Source of the DNA: Chitinophagaceae bacterium
GTDB taxonomy: Bacteria; Bacteroidota; Bacteroidia; Chitinophagales; Chitinophagaceae
DNA length: 64,000 bases
Direction of reading: 5' to 3'
Assembly (NCBI GenBank): GCA_016713965.1
Contig: JADJOC010000002.1
Coordinates: 62,001-126,000, forward strand
Shown here: positions 10,562 to 20,200 of the stretch, one piece after another
Position numbering within the stretch: position 1 is the first letter of the stretch
Layout of the letters: every line of letters starts with the position of its first letter
Notes under the pieces: model-generated
The model's input: the letters and a program-made list of their open reading frames with translations, nothing else
Told to the model about the DNA's origin: nothing
Database searches by the model: none
Translations under genes and position numbers: made by a program

Positions 10562-11104
10562 CTACTTTATACCGTTGGCACTCTCCGTTTGTTTTATCAA
10601 TTCAGCTTCGGTATCGGAAATATCTACTTCAGCATAATGCCCGGGGGGCACGGTGTTTATAGACATTTCATCCAGGATATCAATGGCATTTTTAAAAGTA
10701 CTTTCCTTATCAGCTTTAATAATGTACATTAAATCGTCCATAGGGGTATTTTTCTTTTTATCAAGGATTATATCCCTTACATCTTTAAAATTGGTACTTT
10801 TAAATTGCTCCGTTGCATTAGTAAGCTCGCCCATATAATAATATACCTGGTCATTTTTCCCTAACAATATGGTCATTGCCCCGGAATTTTTTACTTTCAA
10901 CTGATTCTCCGGATCATCTTTAGGTTCATTCATATTCATTGCCGTTGGCTTACTCATAGTAGTAGTAAACACAAAGAATGTAATCAATAGAAATCCCAGA
11001 TCTACCATGGGTGTAAGATCAACCCTGGTAGATAATTTTTTTGCTTTTTTTACGCCAGGCCCTTTCTTATGTCCGCCGCCCGACGAGGTATCCATTTCTG
11101 CCAT
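10562..11104 (-). CDS. exbD: Biopolymer transporter ExbD (second copy)
   Basis: This is an inner-membrane stator component of the Ton complex. It is 180 residues: a cytoplasmic N terminus rich in Gly/Lys, then STRVDLTPMVDLGFLLITFF with the proton-path Asp in the single membrane helix (about residues 25-48), and a periplasmic domain. Bacteroidota typically carry two different exbD genes side by side. This one lies 23 bp after the longer copy and 48 bp before tonB. The periplasmic part (LLGKNDQVYYYMGEL) fits the family. Confidence 0.93.
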   Translation of the reverse strand: MAEMDTSSGGGHKKGPGVKKAKKLSTRVDLTPMVDLGFLLITFFVFTTTMSKPTAMNMNEPKDDPENQLKVKNSGAMTILLGKNDQVYYYMGELTNATEQFKSTNFKDVRDIILDKKKNTPMDDLMYIIKADKESTFKNAIDILDEMSINTVPPGHYAEVDISDTEAELIKQTESANGIK

Positions 11105-11127
11105 AAAAAATATTTTTATTTACGTAA

Positions 11128-11796
11128 TTATTTTTGCCCGCTTTCTGCAGCTGATCTGTTTGTATTATACAATTCTGATCCTACTGGTACAGTTTCTGAG
11201 TTAGTTGCTATTCTAAACTTAAAAATATTATTCTTTTTCAAAGCATATTTTATGTTTTTAAAAGCTGGATATTTTGCAAAGTTATCACCCTTGATTACTA
11301 TTTTTTCCTCTAACTGTTTTAAATCACTGCCTGCATATGCATCGTTAATGCTACGCATCCAATCTACCAATTCATTATTAGTGCTGTCTGTAATTGGTAT
11401 TCCTGGTAATTTATCGGCAGGAATATCCTGGCCAGCTGTTAAGGCACTTTTTATAGCGCCCAAAGGCATACCGATAAAACTAAGTTTACCTAACTTTTTT
11501 AATTCACTTTCAGAAAGCCCTAAGTTTTTGTTAGTATTCAGTTTGTCTAAAATATCAGTCTTCCTAGTATCATCACCTAACATCAAAAACACTTTGCCCT
11601 CTTTAGTTAAAGTAATTAAAATAGCGTCTTCAGGTGCAACTTTTGAGGATACAGATGTAGGAGCATTTACTGCTACAGCCTCGGGAGGTTTTTGTTTAGT
11701 AGCCAATATAAAAAACGAAAGCAATAAGAATGCAACATCACACATCGCTGTCATATCTATATTGGTACTCTTACGAGGTATTTTCGCTCTTCCCAT
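11128..11796 (-). CDS. exbD: Biopolymer transporter ExbD (first copy)
   Basis: This is the longer of two tandem ExbD proteins, 222 residues. The N-terminal signature IPRKSTNIDMTAMCDVAFLL includes the membrane-embedded Asp needed for proton flow, followed by FFILATKQKPPEA at the end of the helix. The periplasmic region has an insertion (about residues 90-150) relative to the downstream copy. With its neighbour it probably forms a heterodimeric ExbD pair inside the ExbB ring; this is inferred from the gene arrangement. It lies 68 bp after exbB. Confidence 0.92.
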   Translation of the reverse strand: MGRAKIPRKSTNIDMTAMCDVAFLLLSFFILATKQKPPEAVAVNAPTSVSSKVAPEDAILITLTKEGKVFLMLGDDTRKTDILDKLNTNKNLGLSESELKKLGKLSFIGMPLGAIKSALTAGQDIPADKLPGIPITDSTNNELVDWMRSINDAYAGSDLKQLEEKIVIKGDNFAKYPAFKNIKYALKKNNIFKFRIATNSETVPVGSELYNTNRSAAESGQK

Positions 11797-11864
11797 AATA
11801 TTATTTTTATTTACTTAAATTAGATGCACAATTGTATTAAATCCATATAATATATACCGTACAA

Positions 11865-12727
11865 TTATTTATATAATGAACCAAAACTTTGTGTTAAAGT
11901 AAAGCCACTTTCATCAATACCATAAGTAATACCATCTATTTTAGTTGTAAACATATTATAAAATATAATTGCAACTGCCGAAGTACCAATACCTAAAGCT
12001 GTATTATAAAGCGCTTCAGAAATACCTACAGAAAGCTTAGAAGCTGCATCTCCTCCACCTTCGCCTTCGCCTAATGCAGAGAAAGAGCGGATCATTCCTA
12101 ATACTGTACCAAATAAACCAAGTAATGTAGCTACCGAAGCAATAGTAGATAAAAACACGAGGTTTTTTTCGAGCATAGGCAGTTCTAAAGCTGTAGCTTC
12201 CTCTACTTCTTTCTGAATAGCCATTATTTTTTGTTCAGTTGCCAGTTCATGATTATTAATCATTTCTTTGTAACGGATTAAGCCTGCTTTCATCACATTA
12301 CCTACGCTTCCTCTCTGTTTATCGCATTCGGCTAATGCAGCATCTACATTCTTATTAGCCAGGTGATATTGAACTTTCCTGATAAAATCTGCATTGCTGG
12401 AAGACCCATTTGCTTTACTAATGGTTAAAAATCTTTCTATAGCAAATGTAATCATTGTTAAAAAAGATCCTATTAACACTGGTACAACAATACCACCGAG
12501 GTACATTTTATTTAAAGCACTTTTAGGGCCATCATGCGCTGGCCAAAACCAATGGCTTGAATTAAGATCGGGTTTAGAAAAACCAGCCAAGGATTACCTA
12601 AAAGAAATCTCCATAAACAATATCCTACAGCAATGCACAATATAGGCGCCAAATAAGAAATTGCGTTACTCGACTTTTTTGCCCTCACTGAAGTTGTTGC
12701 TGTTACACTTGGTTTTGTTTCTGCCAT
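11865..12727 (-). CDS. exbB: MotA/TolQ/ExbB proton channel protein (one frameshift)
   Basis: This is the inner-membrane channel component of the Ton motor. The start is the ATG at 12727 (MAETKPSVTATTSV), the usual beginning of the Bacteroidota protein, with a first membrane helix near residues 22-42 (APILCIAVGYCLWRFLL). The frame breaks at the A5 run 12578-12582. Adding one base gives GNPWLVFSKPDLNSSHWFWP and joins it to the intact remainder: a second helix (GGIVVPVLIGSFLTMITFAI), a cytoplasmic domain, then the paired helices with TIASVATLLGLFGTVLGMI and LGIGTSAVAIIFYNMFT. The corrected length of about 287 residues is normal. First gene of the operon. Confidence 0.92.
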
Positions 12728-12970
12728 GACGTTCAATTTTTAATAAATGATTTTTTTTGTGATTGATTTAATGTTTAAAAATACAATACTACTGAAAAAT
12801 ATTTAATTCTTATTTTTCAAAATTTAATATTCATCATTTTTTTTGAAAAGGCTTAAATGGAACGCACAAGTTAATAAATTAATTGAAAGTATCCATTTCG
12901 TTTAATTATTTTTTTGATTTTTTTTATACTTAAAGCCTGCTTAAAAATAAAACTTTTATTACCTATTTTT

Positions 12971-13028
12971 CGGTTGGTGGGGCACCAACCCTGGCTGGCC
13001 GCCGTGATGGGTGTCCCCCACCGGTAAC
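12971..13028. repeat. GC-rich palindromic element
   Basis: In an otherwise AT-rich 450-bp gap between divergent genes sits a compact GC-rich block. GGTTGGTG at 12972 pairs with CACCAACC ending at 12990, followed by a second small palindrome GGTGtcccCCACC and ending CCGGTAAC at 13028. It resembles a REP-like dispersed palindrome. Its CCGGTAAC end resembles the end of the interspersed family described elsewhere in this window, but I would not merge them on that alone. The remainder of 12728-13191 shows no gene. Confidence 0.5.
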
Positions 13029-13191
13029 TTTTTAATCCTATAAATTAAATTTAAACAGGCTTTTACCCTCTATTTTTCTATAATAAATGTAATACAATAG
13101 TAAATCTTTACCATTTATATATTAATGTTACAAAATAACTTATCTATTATATATTTTCGTTGCTCAAAAACCGTTATAATAAAAAGTGCTT

Positions 13192-15671
13192 ATGACATCC
13201 ATATTTAAAAAAATATTTACTATACTTTTTACCTTAATATTTACCAATAGTTTTACAATAGCACAAAGTAAATCCAGTTCTTCCAGTTCTGATCCTAAAC
13301 CTTACAGAGATGTAATTACCAATAAAGCCATAACATCCCAAGGATTGTTTATAGTACATAAAGTAGAGGATAAATACTATTTTGAAATTGCTGATTCCAT
13401 ATTTGGAAAAGATATAATGGCGGTAACCAGGTTTAGCAAAACCCCATCTGCAAGTGGTATTTATGGAGGAGAATTAGCTAACCAGTCAGTAATGCGATTT
13501 GAAAAAGGTCCTGATAATAAAGTATTTTTAAGAACCATTTTAAATATAACCAGCTCTCCGGACAGCACAAAACCGGTGTTTAAGGCTGTACAAAATTCTA
13601 ATATAGAACCTATTGCTTATGCCTTTGATATAAAAGCTTTTACTAAAGACACCAGCAGTGCTGTAATTGATGTAACTGATTTTTTTAAAGGCGATAACCA
13701 GGTTGTTTCAATTAGTACAAACCGGAAAAGGCGCTTATCGCTGAGTTCTTTAGCCAGCGACCGCACTTATATAGAGAGCGTTAAAACATTTCCTATCAAT
13801 ACAGAAATAAGGACCGTTAAGACTTTTACTGCTCTCCCGGCTTTAAATACTATTGGAACAGCTACCCCCTCTATACCTGCCGCACAGGAAGCCGGTGCCA
13901 TTACTTTGGAAATGAACACTTCGTTGTTATTACTCCCGGCAAAACCTTTAAAAAGAAGAATGCTGGACAGCCGGGTGGGTTATTTTGCAGATGATATAAC
14001 AATTTATGAAGAAAACAGCCAGCGCACCAGGCAAGATATATACATAGTACGCTGGAACCTTGAACCAAAAAACGAAGACATTGCAAAATATAAAAGCGGC
14101 GAATTGGTAGAACCTAAAAAACAGATTGTGTATTATATTGATCCGGCTACGCCGAAACAATGGCAGCCTTATTTAATACAGGGTATCAATGACTGGCAAA
14201 AAGCATTTGAAAAAGCGGGCTTTAAAAATGCTATTGTGGGCAAAGAATGGCCGCTTAATGATAGTATGAGCCTTGAAGATGCCCGGTTTAGCGTACTAAG
14301 GTATTTTGCCAGCGATGTTGAAAATGCATATGGACCTAATATACACGATCCCCGTAGCGGAGAAATATTAGAAAGCCATATTGGCTGGTATCACAATGTG
14401 ATGAAAATTTTACGCAACTGGTATTTTGTTCAATGTGCTGCAGTGGATACCGGTGCCCGTAAGATGAAATTTGATGATGAATTGATGGGGCAATTGATCC
14501 GGTTTGTAAGCAGCCATGAAGTAGGCCATACCTTAGGACTAAGGCACAATATGGGCAGCAGCAGCAAAACACCGGTAGAAAAACTAAGGGATAAAAACTG
14601 GCTTAAAGTTAATGGACATACTGCTTCGATTATGGATTATGCCAGGTTTAATTATGTGGCACAGCCGGAAGATAGTATTGACAGGCAAGGCTTATATCCC
14701 CACATCGGAGATTATGATAAATGGGCAATTGAGTGGGGTTATCGCTGGAATGACCTTACTGAAGAAGATGATAAAAAATGGAGTAACAAAATTGTTATTG
14801 AAAAATTGAAAAATCCACGCCTTTGGTTTGGTGGCGAAGGCCAGAATGCTGATGCCCGTGCACAAACAGAAGACTTAGGCGATAACAGTATGAAAGCAAG
14901 TGAGTATGGGTTAAAAAATTTAAAATTTATAATGGCTAATCTGCAGGAATGGACAAAAGAGGAAGGGGACAGGTATGAAAACCTAAACGAACTATACGGG
15001 CAGGTAACCTTGCAATTTAAAAGATATATTGGCCATGTTACTAAAAATATAGGCAGCTATTATGAAACGTTTAAAAGTGTGGAAGAACCCGGAGATGTAT
15101 ATGAAATTACTCCTAAATCCATACAAAAAGAAGCTGTCAACTGGTTGTTAAAAAATGTTTTTGAAACTCCAACATGGCTATTGGATAAAAATATATGGAA
15201 TAAAATTACTGCACCTTCCGATGACCCTGTTATTACTTTGCAGGATGCTGCTTTGGGAAGTTTATTTAGCACTGCAAGGATGAGCCGAATGATAATAGGT
15301 GCCAACAGGGATAATACATCATATAGCCTTGATGAAATGTTGAGTGATGTAAAAAAGGAATCTGGAGTGAAGTTTTTAATAAAAAACCAACCGATATGTA
15401 CAGGCGCAGCTTACAAAAAATTTATGTAGAAAAATTAGCGACTATTCTGGCTCAAATTAATGCTGCTCCTGCCGGAACTATTACAGCCAATGTAAGCGTA
15501 CAGGGTGGATTGGATATTAAAAAATCTGATGTGCCTTCTATAATCAGGGGCAACCTGGTACAATTGCACAATGAAATAAAAGCTGCTATTGGAGTTACTA
15601 CAGATAAATCAACAAAATTGCATTTACAGGATGTGGCCGAAAGGATAAAAAAAGCATTGAATGCTAAATAA
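13192..15671 (+). CDS. Secreted zinc-dependent metalloprotease (DUF5117/DUF5118 type, one frameshift)
   Basis: This is probably a periplasmic or secreted metallopeptidase. The ATG at 13192 is preferred to the GTG two codons earlier; it begins a signal peptide (MTSIFKKIFTILFTLIFT...IAQS). The zinc-binding motif HEVGHTLGLRHNMG starts at residue 442 and gives the HExxH plus distal His expected of metzincin-like enzymes. The frame breaks at the T5 run 15373-15377. Adding one T gives KFFNKKPTDMYRRSLQKIYV and joins the C-terminal 90 residues, which match the family's end. Corrected length is about 826 residues, usual for these Bacteroidota proteases. Substrate unknown. It is transcribed alone, divergent from exbB. 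Confidence 0.85.
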
Positions 15672-15710
15672 TAAATTTTATTTTCAATACTTAAGCCGGG
15701 TATCAAGCAT

Positions 15711-15890
15711 TCAACAAGATATCGGGTCCGGGGGCAAACATACAGATTGGCAATTAGGTGCTAAGCAATTACAGGTGCACACTTTGGTACCAATAACATC
15801 TCTACAAGCATTAAAACCTTTACAGATAAAATCGGCTTCTAATTTTTGAGCTACAATACGATCAATAAGTACATTTTTGGGGGTTCCCAT
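15711..15890 (-). CDS. Small Cys-rich protein of unknown function (59 residues)
   Basis: On the minus strand an ATG at 15890 opens 59 codons ending in TGA at 15711. The first 21 residues are helix-forming and Cys-free (MGTPKNVLIDRIVAQKLEAD), followed by a region with eight Cys at 23, 29, 38, 40, 42, 47, 51 and 59, the last being the C-terminal residue. Codon content looks protein-like rather than random. The layout (Cys-free leader, Cys-rich tail) suits a modified peptide precursor, a disulfide-rich secreted peptide without a classical signal, or a small metal-binding protein. It converges on the metalloprotease and lies downstream of no clear partner. Unrecognised. Positions 15891-16241 hold nothing else that I can see. 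Confidence 0.55.
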   Translation of the reverse strand: MGTPKNVLIDRIVAQKLEADFICKGFNACRDVIGTKVCTCNCLAPNCQSVCLPPDPISC

Positions 15891-16241
15891 TTTTAATAGT
15901 TTTTTAGATTTTGCCTGCTCTGTTTTAAAGTTTGCAGGTTTACTCCTTAATTTTAAACAAGATAATAAAAAATTAAATTCTAAAATAGCTTATTATTTTA
16001 CTATAAATTTTTCAGTTTAGCTATAATGATATTACAATCATAATAAATAGTTAGACAAAGATTTATACTTTTTGTGCTTGCGCTTTTGCAAAATTAATAT
16101 TCTGATGATTGGATTGTATGCTTCTATTGTTTTTTAATGGTTTATTTTACGAATACCTTAGATATAATACAAATACCTAATATTAAATAGAAACAGGGAG
16201 TTAAGGAATGGGTACTTTGAATTAATGAAAATAATTTCAAT

Positions 16242-17526
16242 TTATTCATACCGCAATGCTACAATTGGGTCTAATTTAGATGCTTTATATGCAGGATACA
16301 AGCCAGCAGCCAGTCCTACGGCTGAGCAAAGAACAATCCCTCCAATAATCCAGCCCCAAAGCAATACCAGACCGGAGTTTAGAAAAAAAGCAATTATATT
16401 TCCCAGTAATACACCAGCCACAATACCCACCAATGCTCCAATCAAACTGATTAATACCGACTCCCATAAAAACTGCATACGTACATCCCGGCTGGTACCC
16501 CCCAGTGCCTTTATCAAACCTATTTCTTTTGTCCGTTCATTTACAGATACCAACATTGTATTCATTAATCCTATTGCGGAAGCTATAAGCGTTATCAGGG
16601 CAATACCAACTGTCCCTTTTCTAAAAAAAAACTTAAATTAGTTAATAAGGCTTCGGCAATACTATCACTCTTATCTATATATAAAAATTATCCTCTTCTT
16701 TTACATCCAGCTTGCGTACAGGCCTAAACGCACCTTTTGCCTCTCCGATTGCAGCATCCATCAACTTTAAATCATTTACCATTACACCAATTGTAAAGGA
16801 TGTATTAGCCGCCGGATATAACCTGCGAATATTATTGTAAGAAGTAAAAACCACTTTGCCAGTATTAAAAAAAGCACTTGAACCTTTATCTTCCAAAACT
16901 GCAATGACACGGTATGGTATCTGATCTACCTTTACAATTTTGTCTATAGCTTTTGATGTATTACCAGGAAATAATTTTTCTGCTACACTACTGCCAAGCA
17001 TGCATATGCTCCGTCCGGATTCTACTTCGGTGGATAAAACATTTCTTCCATATGCTATTTTATATCCATTGAGTTCTAAATAATTTTCATCACCACCCAG
17101 AACTCTTATTTCGGGGTTTGTTTTTTTATTGCCTGTATTTACGATTACATTTCCTACGCCGCCAATAGCAAGGCTTACTGTAGCCGGAAATTGGTAACGT
17201 TCTTTAAACTCCTTAGCTTCTTCATAAGTAATTATCTTACCGGTATTTGATTGTTTTTGCTTTAAATTACTTTTACTTGTTTTTTTAGTATTGTTATTGT
17301 TGCCACCGCCAAAGCGTATGTTCCTTTCCTTAAACCTGATGCTGAAAGCATTGGCACCCATGGTAGAAAAGCTGGCTGTAAGACTGGTGCTGGCCGCAGC
17401 AATTGCAGTTAAAAACCAAATTAATGCGCAAATGCCCAATGCAATTATAGTAACGGTAATGCCTGTACGCAGCTTATTGGTTTTAATGGTTTTATAAGAA
17501 AGTGAGATGGTATCTTTAAAATTCAT
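16242..17526 (-). CDS. FtsX/MacB-type ABC transporter permease (two frameshifts)
   Basis: This is a membrane subunit of a type VII (MacB-like) ABC system. The N terminus (SLSYKTIKTNKLRTGITVTIIALGI) carries the first helix, followed by a MacB periplasmic core domain (about residues 45-280). The C-terminal FtsX domain has three helices, including IGLMNTMLVSVNERTKEIGL, and ends ALRYE. The frame breaks at the A5 run 16683-16687 (correction gives DNFLYIDKSDSIAEALL) and at the A9 run 16623-16631 (correction gives SFFFRKGTVGIALITL). Corrected length is about 428 residues. No ATPase gene lies beside it. The partner must be elsewhere, or the gene is decaying; the clean corrections favour sequencing error. 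Confidence 0.8.
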
Positions 17527-17713
17527 TTGTATAATTGATAATTAAAATTATCAATTAAAAATGAAAAATGAAGAATTAAAAATAATGCAAATTTAAAAAA
17601 AATAGGGGCTGTGAACAATATATCATTATTCATCACTAGTCCGGGCTATCCATTACAAGTCCGGCACAAAGCTTGGCTACAACCTTCACCGTGCTTTTCA
17701 CTATCCCGCAGCC

Positions 17714-17918
17714 CAATGTCATTTAGTTAAGAATTGTACTTTACTAATATCACCCTTTCAGGGTTGTTATACTTATGGTGATTACTTATTTATCTACAAT
17801 AATTATATCCCTTCGGGATTACTAACCCCAACGGGGTGCCATTACTGTAGTAATCAATAGCAAAAAATGTTCAAAAACCCTGAAAGGGTGACATTAGTTC
17901 CTTAGCTAAATGACATTG
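17714..17918. repeat. MITE-like element with long terminal inverted repeats
   Basis: The left arm 17714-17765 (CAATGTCATTTAG...CACCCTTTCAGGGTT) and right arm 17876-17918 (AACCCTGAAAGGGTG...CTAAATGACATTG) are inverted copies, differing mainly by a few extra bases in the left arm. Between them lie two smaller palindromes (TCCCttcgGGA and CCCCaacGGGG). There is no ORF inside. At about 205 bp, the shape is that of a miniature inverted-repeat element or a structured RNA; a target duplication is not obvious. The surrounding 17527-17988 is otherwise empty. Confidence 0.65.
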
Positions 17919-17988
17919 TCCGCCAGCCATTCAACAACTAAATTATCATTAGGTTCACGCAAAGAAATAAAGGAGCAAAGCTGCAAAG

Positions 17989-18552
17989 TCAAATGCCAAC
18001 TCCGTAGGAGCAATATAATAAAGCCAGCAATTTGTTAATTACCTCTCTTTTTTTTATCAACCCGTCCATAAATTCAGAAAAGGAGTTGCAAATCAATAAT
18101 AATTCTTTTGCCTCAATAGGCTCTGGATTAATTTCATGATCAAAATAAAATACCTTTCCTTTAACTATATTCAATAAAATCAAGTCGCCGCAACCATTGT
18201 CTCCAATAATAAGAAACCCTTGCCGTATAAGATTGTCGTCCTGCTTATATGTAATACTGTCATTAATTCCGTAAATGTTGGCTAAATAAGCAACACCTCG
18301 TTCATCATCTAATTCAAAAAAATAATTTATAGGAAAATCTATATAACTATGATAATCCCCTGGCATTTCTGAATAAATTCTGCAAATTTCAACAGCTACT
18401 TCAATTTCTTTAACGAAAGATTTATAATCGTCTGGTAATTGAATGGCCCATTTATTTTCAAAATTATAAATTGTGCTAAAAGCTTCATGTACGCAGTATT
18501 CCCTGTCAACTTTAAATTTATCAATTTTCTTAAATAAAATATTTCTATTCAT
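17989..18552 (-). CDS. SMI1/KNR4 (SUKH) family protein
   Basis: This 187-residue protein has the SUKH fold signature: LPDDYKSFVKEIEVAV near residues 39-54, then GFLIIGDNGCGDLILLNIVKGKVFYFDHE near residues 112-140. Bacterial SUKH proteins are often immunity proteins against contact-dependent or polymorphic toxins, but many are orphans. No toxin gene is visible next to it. It sits alone between the MITE-like element and the end of the nuo operon, on the same strand. The last residues (LLALLYCSYGVGI) extend beyond the recognisable domain. Confidence 0.75.
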   Translation of the reverse strand: MNRNILFKKIDKFKVDREYCVHEAFSTIYNFENKWAIQLPDDYKSFVKEIEVAVEICRIYSEMPGDYHSYIDFPINYFFELDDERGVAYLANIYGINDSITYKQDDNLIRQGFLIIGDNGCGDLILLNIVKGKVFYFDHEINPEPIEAKELLLICNSFSEFMDGLIKKREVINKLLALLYCSYGVGI

Positions 18553-18680
18553 ACTTTCTGATAATGAGTAATTTGTTTTCTTGGCTTTCTTTCCAGCATT
18601 TAATCCAGGAACAGCTATACGTAAGTTATAAAAAAAGTATATAATAATGATATTTTAATCCGCTTCAATAACAGTATGCG

Positions 18681-18750
18681 GTACAAGGGAGTGACCCCGC
18701 CTTCGGACGTGGCAGGCTACAACGATGTTGCTATGAAATACTACTGCCGA
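18681..18750. repeat. Dispersed intergenic repeat, copy A
   Basis: GTACAAGGGAGTGAC, then a short imperfect hairpin (CCCCGCCttcGGACGTGG), then CAACGATGTTGCTATGAAA and CTGCCG. It shares its order of blocks with copies at about 27.9, 28.0, 35.3, 36.8 and 50.5 kb. It lies just downstream of nuoN. Confidence 0.7.
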
Positions 18751-18771
18751 TAAAAAAAATTACAAAACATC

Positions 18772-20169
18772 TTATGCAATAAAATGTATCCAGTTCAGCA
18801 GCACATCAGGAAAAATACCTAATACCATAATGAGCAAGGCGGTAATAATTAATAAAAATTTAAAAGTATTATTTACTTCTCCATCAATAATTACTTCGGC
18901 CTCAGGCTCTTTAAAATACATTGCCTGTATTATTTTAAAATAATAATAAGCACTGATGGCAGCACATAATACTGCAAATATGATTAGCCAGGTATGATGA
19001 CCATTTTGGGCAGCGGCCAATAACATATAAAATTTACTTTGAAAACCTACTGTTAAAGGAATACCGGTAAGCGATAATAAAAATATAGTGGCTGACAATG
19101 CCAAAACCGGTTGCGATTTGCCCAACCCATTAAAACCATCAATAGTATAATCTTTCATTTTTATTAATACTGCAAACAGGCCTATAGTCGCAATACTGTA
19201 ACCGGCGGTGTATAAAATTACACCTTCGCTGGCTTTATCATTTAACGCAAAAACGGCAAATAGCATAAACCCTGCCTGTGCTATGCTCGAATAGGCCAGC
19301 ATACGCTTTACACTTTGCTGGAATACCGCAGTAATATTACCTATAAACAAGGTAGCTGCAGTAATAACGGCTACAAGTGTCTGCCATTGGGGTTGTACTG
19401 ATCCAAAAGCATTTTCAAATAAACGTAAAAAAGCAAAAAAACCTGCTGCCTTTACAATAGTGGCCATAAAAGAAGTAAATACGGTTGGTGAACCGTCGTA
19501 AACATCCGGTGCCCAAAAATGAAAGGGGACTGCCGATACTTTAAATGACATAGAGATCAATAATAATATCATACCAGCTGCAATTAATACAGGCATTTTA
19601 CCTAATCCTATATGAATATTATTTATAAAAAAAGAACCGTTTGCATTACCACCAAAAATAAATGCAATACCCATTAACATTAATCCTGTAGAAAATGCGC
19701 CCATTAAAAAATACTTTAATGCTGCTTCATTACTTTTCAAATTGCGTTTATCGCTTCCTGTTAGTATATACAAAGGAATGGAAATTATCTCTATACCAAT
19801 AAATAAAATTAATAGTGTATTAAATGTAGCTGCAAGGCAAACACCGCAAAGCACAAAAAATATTAAGGCAAAATATTCAGATACATGAGCGCCTACTTTT
19901 TCAATATCCCTTCCACTTAATAAAAAAAACAATAAAGAGCAGCCTGTTGCAATGGCTATAAAAGTTAAATTGAAACTATTGGTAACCACCATATCTTTTA
20001 CATCGATCATAAAAAAAGGAGCACCTGTTTTTAATTCAAATCCATTGGCAATAAAAATAACTACCAACCCTATTATGGCTATATATTTGGGTACACTTTT
20101 ATTTTTAATAAAAACGCCGCCAAACATCATTATCACACCCCAAATTGCTGTTAATATTATTGCATTCAT
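18772..20169 (-). CDS. nuoN: NADH-quinone oxidoreductase subunit N
   Basis: This is a membrane-arm proton-pumping subunit of complex I, 465 residues with about 14 hydrophobic helices and the antiporter-like fold shared with NuoL and NuoM. Recognisable stretches are IGIEIISIPLYILTGSDKRN (carrying the conserved membrane Glu), FKVSAVPFHFWAPDVYDGSP (the Lys-bearing helix) and KRMLAYSSIAQAGF. It is the last gene of the operon, 31 bp after nuoM. The frame is intact. Confidence 0.97.
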   Translation of the reverse strand: MNAIILTAIWGVIMMFGGVFIKNKSVPKYIAIIGLVVIFIANGFELKTGAPFFMIDVKDMVVTNSFNLTFIAIATGCSLLFFLLSGRDIEKVGAHVSEYFALIFFVLCGVCLAATFNTLLILFIGIEIISIPLYILTGSDKRNLKSNEAALKYFLMGAFSTGLMLMGIAFIFGGNANGSFFINNIHIGLGKMPVLIAAGMILLLISMSFKVSAVPFHFWAPDVYDGSPTVFTSFMATIVKAAGFFAFLRLFENAFGSVQPQWQTLVAVITAATLFIGNITAVFQQSVKRMLAYSSIAQAGFMLFAVFALNDKASEGVILYTAGYSIATIGLFAVLIKMKDYTIDGFNGLGKSQPVLALSATIFLLSLTGIPLTVGFQSKFYMLLAAAQNGHHTWLIIFAVLCAAISAYYYFKIIQAMYFKEPEAEVIIDGEVNNTFKFLLIITALLIMVLGIFPDVLLNWIHFIA

Positions 20170-20200
20170 ATTTAACCTATCCGCATGCCGGACTATTTTA

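Noticed and set aside
11069..11818. A 249-codon plus-strand ORF opposite the first exbD gene
   Set aside because: It is the complement of a clear ExbD gene, with a composition typical of a shadow frame and no upstream signal.
12512..12736. A separate 74-codon gene before exbB
   Set aside because: Its first part is the exbB N terminus; the frame joins exbB when one base is added to the A5 run at 12578-12582.
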